From Burkholderia oklahomensis C6786 (GTDB lineage Bacteria; Pseudomonadota; Gammaproteobacteria; Burkholderiales; Burkholderiaceae): a stretch of 64,000 bases of DNA. A program made the position numbers and the translations under genes. Position 1 is the stretch's first letter, and every line of letters starts with the position of its first letter. The notes under the pieces were generated by a model. That model saw nothing but the letters and a program-made list of their open reading frames with translations, did no database searches and was not told the origin of the DNA. Below are positions 58,348 to 64,000 of the stretch, piece by piece. The stretch is taken from assembly GCF_000959365.1 (NCBI RefSeq), contig NZ_CP009555.1, positions 496,001 through 560,000 on the forward strand, given 5' to 3'.

Positions 58348-59031
58348 ATGGCAGCTCATTCATTGAAACTCGATCATCTCGTCGTCGCCGCGCGCACGCT
58401 CGAAGAAGGCGTCGCGTACGTCGCCGGCACGCTCGGCCTGGAGCCCGCGGGCGGCGGCGCGCATCCGTCGATGCGCACGCACAATCGCCTGTTCGGCCTG
58501 TGGGGCGGCGCGTATCTCGAAGTGATCGCCCCCGATCCCGACGCGCCCCCGCCCGCCGACGGCGAGCCGCGGCCGCGCCTCTTCGGCCTCGACGATCCGG
58601 CGACGCAGGCGCGCCTCGAGCAAGGCCCGTACCTCGCGCACTGGGTCGCGCGGGTCGACCGCCCTCGCCAGCTCGACCTGTGGCAGCGCCAGTATCCGGC
58701 GCGGATTGCCCGCGTCGTGCCGATGACGCGCGGCGACTTCGGCTGGCGGCTGACGGTGCCCGACGACGGCTCGCTGCCCGCGTGGCGGCACGCGGGCGAC
58801 GGCGTGCTGCCGTCGCTGATCCAGTGGAACGACGCGCGCCATCCGGCCGACACGCTGCCGCACGGCGGCGTCGCGCTGAAGGCGCTCAAGGGCGCGCACC
58901 CGCGGGCGGACGCCGTGCGCGACCAGCTCGCCTGGCTGAACGCCGCGCACCTGATCGACCTCGACGCGGGCGAGACGCCCGCGCTCGCCGCCAAATTCGA
59001 CACGCCCGCCGGCGCGCGCACGCTGCGCTAG
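58348..59031 (+). CDS. VOC-family protein (glyoxalase-like domain)
   Basis: A 227-residue protein with a glyoxalase-like domain (PF13468 type): LKLDHLVVAARTLEEGVAYV at the start, LGLEPAGGGAHPSMRTHNRL, and GGAYLEVIAPDPDAPP. Metal ligand positions are plausible (H in the first motif, E in LEVI). It is the first gene of the five-gene run divergent from MocR. Substrate unknown. Confidence 0.85.
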   Translation: MAAHSLKLDHLVVAARTLEEGVAYVAGTLGLEPAGGGAHPSMRTHNRLFGLWGGAYLEVIAPDPDAPPPADGEPRPRLFGLDDPATQARLEQGPYLAHWVARVDRPRQLDLWQRQYPARIARVVPMTRGDFGWRLTVPDDGSLPAWRHAGDGVLPSLIQWNDARHPADTLPHGGVALKALKGAHPRADAVRDQLAWLNAAHLIDLDAGETPALAAKFDTPAGARTLR

Positions 59032-59098
59032 CTGCGCGTGCGCGGCGGCCCGCTCCCCCGTTCCAGCTTCCGACACCCCATATCGACGGAGACACTTC

Positions 59099-60007
59099 AT
59101 GGATTCGCGCGAAACCCGCGGCATGCTGCTCGGCTTGATCGGCGTGATGATCTTCAGCCTGACGCTGCCGATGACGCGCATCGTCGTCACCGAATTCCAT
59201 CCGCTGCTGAACGGACTCGGCCGCGCGCTCGCCGCCGCGGCGCCGGCCGGGCTGCTGCTGTGGCTGCGCCGCGAGCGCGTGCCGACCCGCGCGCAGTTGA
59301 AGAGCCTCGCCGTCGTGTCGGCGGGCGTGATCGTCGCGTTTCCGGTGTTCTCCGCATGGGCGATGAAGACCGTGCCCGCCGCGCACGGCGCGGTCGTCAA
59401 CGGCCTGCAGCCGCTCCTCGTCGCGCTGTACGCGGCGTGGCTGTCGCGCGAGCGGCCGTCGAGGGCGTTCTGGGCGAGCGCCGTGCTCGGCAGCGTGCTC
59501 GTCGTCGCGTTCGCGCTGCGCGACGGGGGCGGCACGCTGCAGCCGGGCGACCTGCTGATGCTCGTCGCGGTCGGCATCGGCGCGCTCGGCTACGCGGAAG
59601 GCGCGCGCCTCGCGCGCGAGATCGGCGGCTGGCAGGTGATCTGCTGGGCGCTCGTCGTGTCCGCGCCGTTCCTCGTGCTGCCCGTCGGCTGGCTCGCGTG
59701 GGCGCATCACGCCGCGCATCCGGGCCCGGTGTCGCTGCGCGTGTGGCTCGCGTTCGGCTACGTGACGCTGTTCTCGCAGTTCGTCGGCTTCTTCGCGTGG
59801 TACGCGGGCCTCGCGATGGGCGGCACCGCGCGCGTCGGCCAGGTGCAGCTGCTGCAGATCTTCTTCACGATCGCGTTCTCGGCGCTCTGCTTCGGCGAAA
59901 CCGTCTCGCCGTCGACGTGGCTCTTCGCCGCCGCCGTGATCGCGACCGTCGTGCTCGGCCGGCGCGCCGCCGTGAGCACCGCGCCGCAACCGGCTCGCGC
60001 CGCCTGA
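59099..60007 (+). CDS. EamA-family exporter (DMT superfamily)
   Basis: A 302-residue protein with ten hydrophobic segments and two EamA repeats (IFSLTLPMTRIVVTEFHPLL, then YVTLFSQFVGFFAWYAGLAM). It lies 67 bp after the VOC gene and 60 bp before the aminotransferase. The context suggests export of an amino acid or its keto product. Start at 59099 follows a GGAGAC site. Confidence 0.87.
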   Translation: MDSRETRGMLLGLIGVMIFSLTLPMTRIVVTEFHPLLNGLGRALAAAAPAGLLLWLRRERVPTRAQLKSLAVVSAGVIVAFPVFSAWAMKTVPAAHGAVVNGLQPLLVALYAAWLSRERPSRAFWASAVLGSVLVVAFALRDGGGTLQPGDLLMLVAVGIGALGYAEGARLAREIGGWQVICWALVVSAPFLVLPVGWLAWAHHAAHPGPVSLRVWLAFGYVTLFSQFVGFFAWYAGLAMGGTARVGQVQLLQIFFTIAFSALCFGETVSPSTWLFAAAVIATVVLGRRAAVSTAPQPARAA

Positions 60008-60067
60008 ATTGACGAGCGATAATCGGCACTTTTACCCGCACGAACGACGACACCGACCGAGGAGACC

Positions 60068-61249
60068 ATGAATCCGAGCGATCTCAAGCCGCCCCACTGG
60101 GCCCTGTCCGAACGCGCACGCAAGCTCACGAGCTCGGCGATCCGCGAGATCCTGAAAGTGACCGAGCGCCCCGAGGTCATCTCGTTCGCGGGCGGCCTGC
60201 CGTCGCCCGCGACGTTCCCCGCCGAGCGGATGCGCGAAGCCGCCGACCGCGTGCTGCGCGACTCGCCCGCCGCCGCGCTGCAATACAGCGCGACGGAAGG
60301 CTTCCTGCCGCTGCGCGAGTGGATCGCCGAGCGCTATCGCGTGCGCACGACGCAGGTGCTCGTCACGACGGGCTCGCAGCAGGCGCTCGATCTGCTCGGC
60401 AAGGTGCTGATCGATCCGGCAAGCCGCGTGCTCGTCGAGACGCCGACCTACCTCGGCGCGCTGCAATCGTTCTCGCTCTTCGAGCCGACCTACGTGCAGG
60501 TGCCGACCGACGACGCCGGCCTCGTCCCCGAAGCGCTCACGCCCGAGCTGACGAAGGACGCGCGCCTGTTGTACGCGCAACCGAATTTCCAGAATCCGAC
60601 GGGCCGCCGGCTCTCCGTCGAGCGCCGCCGCGCGCTCGCCGCGCTCGCGCAGACGAGCCCGTTCCCGGTGCTCGAGGACGATCCGTACGGCGCGCTCAAC
60701 TACGCGGGCGAGCCGCTGCCGACGATGCTGTCGATGGCGCCCGATCACGTCGTCCATCTCGGCACGTTCTCGAAGGTGCTCGCGCCCGGCCTGCGGATCG
60801 GCTATATCATTGCGCCCGAGGAACTGCACTTCAAGCTCGTGCAGGCGAAGCAGGCGACGGACCTGCATACGCCATCGCTCACGCAGCGCATCGCGTACGA
60901 GGTGATCCAGGACGGCTTTCTCGACGAGCACATCCCGACGATTCGCCGGCTCTACGGCGCGCAGTGCGAAGCGATGCTCGCGTCGCTCGCGCGGCACATG
61001 CCGGAAGGCGTGAGCTGGAACCGCCCGGAAGGCGGGATGTTCATCTGGGTGAAGCTGCCCGAGCAGATCGACAGCATGCAGCTCCTCGATGCGGCCGTCG
61101 CGAACAACGTCGCGTTCGTGCCGGGCGCGCCGTTCTTCGCGAACGACCCGCGGAAGAACACGCTGCGGCTGTCGTTCGTCACGGTGCCGCCGGAAAAGAT
61201 CGAGGAAGGCGTCGCGCGGCTCGGCAAGCTGTTGCGCGAGCGTCTGTGA
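60068..61249 (+). CDS. PLP-dependent aminotransferase (fold I, LysN/MocR-domain-like)
   Basis: A 393-residue aminotransferase with EVISFAGGLPSPATFPAERM at the N-terminus, TTGSQQALDLLGKVL, QPNFQNPTG, LEDDPYGAL and the PLP Lys in GTFSKVLAPGLRIGY. These are the features of the 2-aminoadipate/branched-type class I group. It is followed by RidA after 52 bp. Its amino donor and acceptor are unknown. Confidence 0.9.
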   Translation: MNPSDLKPPHWALSERARKLTSSAIREILKVTERPEVISFAGGLPSPATFPAERMREAADRVLRDSPAAALQYSATEGFLPLREWIAERYRVRTTQVLVTTGSQQALDLLGKVLIDPASRVLVETPTYLGALQSFSLFEPTYVQVPTDDAGLVPEALTPELTKDARLLYAQPNFQNPTGRRLSVERRRALAALAQTSPFPVLEDDPYGALNYAGEPLPTMLSMAPDHVVHLGTFSKVLAPGLRIGYIIAPEELHFKLVQAKQATDLHTPSLTQRIAYEVIQDGFLDEHIPTIRRLYGAQCEAMLASLARHMPEGVSWNRPEGGMFIWVKLPEQIDSMQLLDAAVANNVAFVPGAPFFANDPRKNTLRLSFVTVPPEKIEEGVARLGKLLRERL

Positions 61250-61301
61250 CGCGCTTCGTTCGTTCACACATTCACGATTGACTCACGAGGACAGGAATCA
61301 G

Positions 61302-61760
61302 ATGACAAACGTCTACGACAAACTGAAGGATCTCGGCATCGAACTGCCGGTCGCGGGTGCGCCCGCCGCCGCCTACGTGATGAGCGCGCAAAGCGGCAAC
61401 ACCGTCTATCTGTCGGGCCACATCGCGAAGAAGGACGGCAAGGTGTGGGCCGGCAAGCTCGGCCGCGACGTCACGACCGAGGAAGGCAAGACGGCCGCGC
61501 GCGCGGTCGCGATCGACCTGCTCGCGACGCTGCACGCGCACACGGGCGACCTGAACAAGATCAAGCGCATCGTCAAGGTGATGAGCCTCGTCAACTCGAC
61601 GCTCGAGTTCACCGAGCAGCACATCGTGACGAACGGCGCGTCGGAGCTGATCGCCGAAGTGTTCGGCGATGCGGGCAAGCACGCGCGCTCGGCGTTCGGC
61701 GTCGCGCAGATCCCGCTCGGCGCTTGCGTCGAGATCGAACTGATCGCCGAAGTCGCGTAA
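61302..61760 (+). CDS. RidA-family protein
   Basis: A 152-residue YjgF/RidA-like protein with NTVYLSGHIAKKDGKVWAGK and the conserved GVAQIPLGACVEIE ending. RidA hydrolyses enamine/imine intermediates released by PLP enzymes. Here it sits directly after an aminotransferase gene, which is fitting. It is the long (150-residue) subgroup rather than the standard 128-residue RidA. PhzF follows after 4 bp. Confidence 0.9.
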   Translation: MTNVYDKLKDLGIELPVAGAPAAAYVMSAQSGNTVYLSGHIAKKDGKVWAGKLGRDVTTEEGKTAARAVAIDLLATLHAHTGDLNKIKRIVKVMSLVNSTLEFTEQHIVTNGASELIAEVFGDAGKHARSAFGVAQIPLGACVEIELIAEVA

Positions 61761-61764
61761 CGCG

Positions 61765-62661
61765 ATGCCGGCCGCTCCGGGCGCCGTGGAAACGGTGCGC
61801 TTCAAGCAGGTCGACGTGTTCACGTCGGTGCCGTTCAAGGGCAATCCGCTCGCGGTCGTATTCGACGCGGATGCGCTCTCCGACGCCGACATGCGCATGA
61901 TCGCGCGCTGGACCAACCTGTCCGAGACCGCGTTTCTCGTCGCGCCGACCGATCCCGCCGCCGATTACCGCGTGCGGATCTTCACGACGGGCGGCGAGCT
62001 GCCGTTCGCGGGCCACCCGACGCTCGGCGCCGCGCACGCGTTTCTCGACGCGGGCGCGCAGCCGAAGACGCCCGGGCGGCTCGTCCAGCAATGCGGCGCG
62101 GGGCTCGTCGAGCTCGCGAAGCGCGGCGGCGGCTGGGCGTTCGCCGCGCCGCCCGCGCGCGTGACGCCGCTGCCCGAGCGCGACTACCCGGCGCTCGCGG
62201 CCGCGCTGCGCACCGACGCGATCGATTTCGACGCGCCGCCGCAAGCGGTCGACAACGGCGCGCCGTGGCTCGTCGTGCGGCTCGCGTCGGCCGCCGACTG
62301 TCTCGCGCTCGCGCCGGACCATGCGGCGCTCGCGCCGATCGTCGCCGCGCTCGGCGCGGACGGCCTCGCCGCCTACGCGCCGCATCCGGCGGGCGGCGCG
62401 GCGACGTTCGAAGTGCGCTGCCTGATGACGGGCGATGCGTTCGGCGTGGGCGAAGACCCCGTGACCGGCAGCGCGAACGCGGCGATCGCGGGCCTCCTCG
62501 CGCAAGCGGGGCGCCGTCCCGGCCGCAGCTACACCGCGCGCCAGGGCACGGCGCTCGGCCGCGACGGCCGCGTCGCGGTCGATTACGACGACGACGCCGG
62601 CAAGATCTGGATCGGCGGCGCCGCCGTCACGCTCGTCGACGGCGGCATCCGGCTGCGCTGA
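61765..62661 (+). CDS. PhzF-family isomerase
   Basis: A 298-residue protein with the PhzF signature: VDVFTSVPFKGNPLAVVFDA, the catalytic Glu in NLSETAFLVAP, RIFTTGGELPFAGHPTLGAA, and GEDPVTGSANAAI. PhzF is a DAP-epimerase-fold isomerase. Outside phenazine clusters its substrate is unknown. It is 4 bp after RidA, the last gene of the run. An imperfect inverted repeat at 62720-62741 follows. Confidence 0.93.
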   Translation: MPAAPGAVETVRFKQVDVFTSVPFKGNPLAVVFDADALSDADMRMIARWTNLSETAFLVAPTDPAADYRVRIFTTGGELPFAGHPTLGAAHAFLDAGAQPKTPGRLVQQCGAGLVELAKRGGGWAFAAPPARVTPLPERDYPALAAALRTDAIDFDAPPQAVDNGAPWLVVRLASAADCLALAPDHAALAPIVAALGADGLAAYAPHPAGGAATFEVRCLMTGDAFGVGEDPVTGSANAAIAGLLAQAGRRPGRSYTARQGTALGRDGRVAVDYDDDAGKIWIGGAAVTLVDGGIRLR

Positions 62662-62719
62662 GCCGCGTTTCGCCCGGCCGCGCGGGCCGCGCGCGGGACC
62701 GGTCCCCTCCTCGCCCGGT

Positions 62720-62741
62720 TAGCGATATCTTGATCGCGCTA
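62720..62741. repeat. Imperfect 10-bp inverted repeat
   Basis: TAGCGATATC-TT-GATCGCGCTA, 8 of 10 pairs, in an AT-rich patch between phzF and the diguanylate cyclase. It could terminate phzF (followed by AAATTAAAG, so poor on the plus strand) or act as an operator for the cyclase gene. Confidence 0.5.
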
Positions 62742-62855
62742 AATTAAAGACTGACCATTCAGTAATATCGGGCCTCGTCTATTGTCTTCTTTATCGGCCC
62801 GTTTACTCGGTTATCCTGTCGGATCGCCCATGCGCGCAAGGACACTTTCCGTCCG

Positions 62856-64000
62856 ATGAGTTCGTCTCGGTCACATGCCGCCCGCGCCGCGCGGTCGGTA
62901 CGCGCGACACGCAGGTCGCGCCGCCGCCGCGCGCTGTTCGCGATTCCGCTCCTCGGCACGCTCGCGCTCGCGCTGCTTTGGGTGGCGATCATCGCGCGCC
63001 TGTCCGTCGAGAAGGACAGCGCGTACCGCGAGGCCGCCGCGTCGGCCGCGATCCTGTCGACGGCGCTCGAGCAGCACACGGTCAAGGCGATCCACCAGGT
63101 CGACCAGATCACCCGCTTCGTCAAGTACGAGTTCGAGAAGTCGCCCGCGCATTTCAACCTCGCGAGCACCGTCGAAAAAGGCGTCGTGCCGAGCGACACG
63201 CTGATCCAGGTGTCGCTCCTCGACTCTCGCGGCCGGCTCCTCGCGAACACGGCCGATCCGCATCCGAAGCCGATCGACCTGTCCGACCGCGAGCACTTCA
63301 AGGTGCACTCGCAGCGCAACGACAACGATCTCTACATCAGCAAGCCGGTGCTCGGCCGCGTGTCCCGCCACTGGACGCTGCAGATGACGCGTCGCCTGAA
63401 CCACCCGGACGGCTCGTTCGCCGGGGTCGTCGTCGTGTCGGAGGATCCGGCCTACTTCACGAACGACTTCTACAACAACGCGACGCTCGGCAAGGACGGC
63501 GTGATCGCCGTGATCTCGGACACGGGCGCCGTGCTCGCGCGCAGCACCGGCTCCGCGCAGAAGACGCCCGGCACGTTCTCGGCGTCGGGCGTGTATCCGG
63601 TGTCGGAGCGCGCGTCGGGCACCTACGTCGATCCGATCGACGGCATCGTGCGCATCGTGTCGTACCGCCATCTCGACGGCTACCCGCTCGGCGTGATGGT
63701 CGGCCTTTCGCAGGCGGACGAGCTCGCCGACTACCACCACACGCGCAACGTCTACCTGCTGATGACGAGCTTCATCACGCTCGCGATGCTCGCGTTCTTC
63801 GGTGTCGCGACGGGCCTGATCGGCAAGCTGCTCGGCCGCGAGCGCGAGATGACGCAGCTGGCCGAGTTCGACCTGCTGACCGGCCTCGCGAACCGCTACG
63901 CGACGCTGCGCAGCCTGCGCAACGACGTCGCGCTGCCGTCGAACCTGTCGCGGCTCGCGATCCTCTTCATCGATCTCGACAACTTCAAGACCGTCAACGA
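62856..64000 (+). CDS. Membrane-bound diguanylate cyclase with dCache sensor (partial, runs off window)
   Basis: The frame from ATG 62856 is open to the window end (381 codons). A basic N-terminus is followed by a transmembrane helix at about 27-46 and a periplasmic dCache-like sensor domain at about 50-290 (DREHFKVHSQRNDNDLYISK, typical of PDC sensors). A second helix lies at about 298-322, and a GGDEF domain begins FDLLTGLANRYATL, then FIDLDNFKTVN. The GG(D/E)EF active site itself is past the edge, so cyclase activity is inferred. There is no stop in the window. Confidence 0.9.
   Translation, partial: MSSSRSHAARAARSVRATRRSRRRRALFAIPLLGTLALALLWVAIIARLSVEKDSAYREAAASAAILSTALEQHTVKAIHQVDQITRFVKYEFEKSPAHFNLASTVEKGVVPSDTLIQVSLLDSRGRLLANTADPHPKPIDLSDREHFKVHSQRNDNDLYISKPVLGRVSRHWTLQMTRRLNHPDGSFAGVVVVSEDPAYFTNDFYNNATLGKDGVIAVISDTGAVLARSTGSAQKTPGTFSASGVYPVSERASGTYVDPIDGIVRIVSYRHLDGYPLGVMVGLSQADELADYHHTRNVYLLMTSFITLAMLAFFGVATGLIGKLLGREREMTQLAEFDLLTGLANRYATLRSLRNDVALPSNLSRLAILFIDLDNFKTVN

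Overview
This window looks like a stretch of chromosome from a Burkholderia species. The GC content is very high, codons strongly prefer G or C in the third position, and the gene set is typical of the genus: a dnaE-msbA-LPS core block, an intracellular PHB depolymerase, a BenE transporter, RcnB and DUF1841 proteins, and a very long Ala/Pro-rich FtsK. Short tandem repeats of the kind common in the B. pseudomallei group fit too, but the species cannot be fixed from the sequence alone. I see no rRNA, tRNA, CRISPR array, insertion sequence, prophage or replication origin. Most of the window is ordinary core chromosome.

Layout. 0-8 kb holds a lipocalin-like gene, a decayed LysR regulator ending in a hexanucleotide repeat, an ECF41-type sigma factor with a carboxymuconolactone decarboxylase partner (each behind the same TGTCACA-N16-CGTC promoter), a PRC-barrel lipoprotein coupled to an MFS transporter, a small FUSC-like protein and an RcnB protein. 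7.8-20.6 kb is the LPS core and lipid A export region: a waaE-like glycosyltransferase on the plus strand, then on the minus strand two overlapping sets, GT9-ligase-GT4-GT9 and dnaE-msbA-GT4. 20.6-28.4 kb carries an 8-bp repeat tract between dnaE and trhO, then gluQ, rhlE, a MliC-type inhibitor, purT and a META lipoprotein.

28.4-33.8 kb is one giant ftsK with a roughly 1150-residue low-complexity linker. 34-39.7 kb has a lactonase and a GH15 enzyme facing away from each other, phaZ with a histone-like basic tail, and a TetR regulator. 39.9-50.5 kb has rsxB-nth, an EamA exporter, DUF1841, two small c-type cytochromes, a MoxR/VWA pair, benE, tal and a PhnB-like protein. 50.5-56.6 kb has an SSS permease with its DUF3311 partner, a spermidine-synthase-like protein, and the tightly overlapping htpG-ubiC-inosine glycosylase operon behind a sigma-32-like promoter.

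56.7-62.7 kb is the most system-like part: a MocR (GntR/aminotransferase fusion) regulator divergent from five co-directional genes (VOC, EamA exporter, PLP aminotransferase, RidA, PhzF), with three TGTACCG-type direct repeats in the divergent promoter. The window ends inside a membrane-bound dCache-GGDEF diguanylate cyclase.
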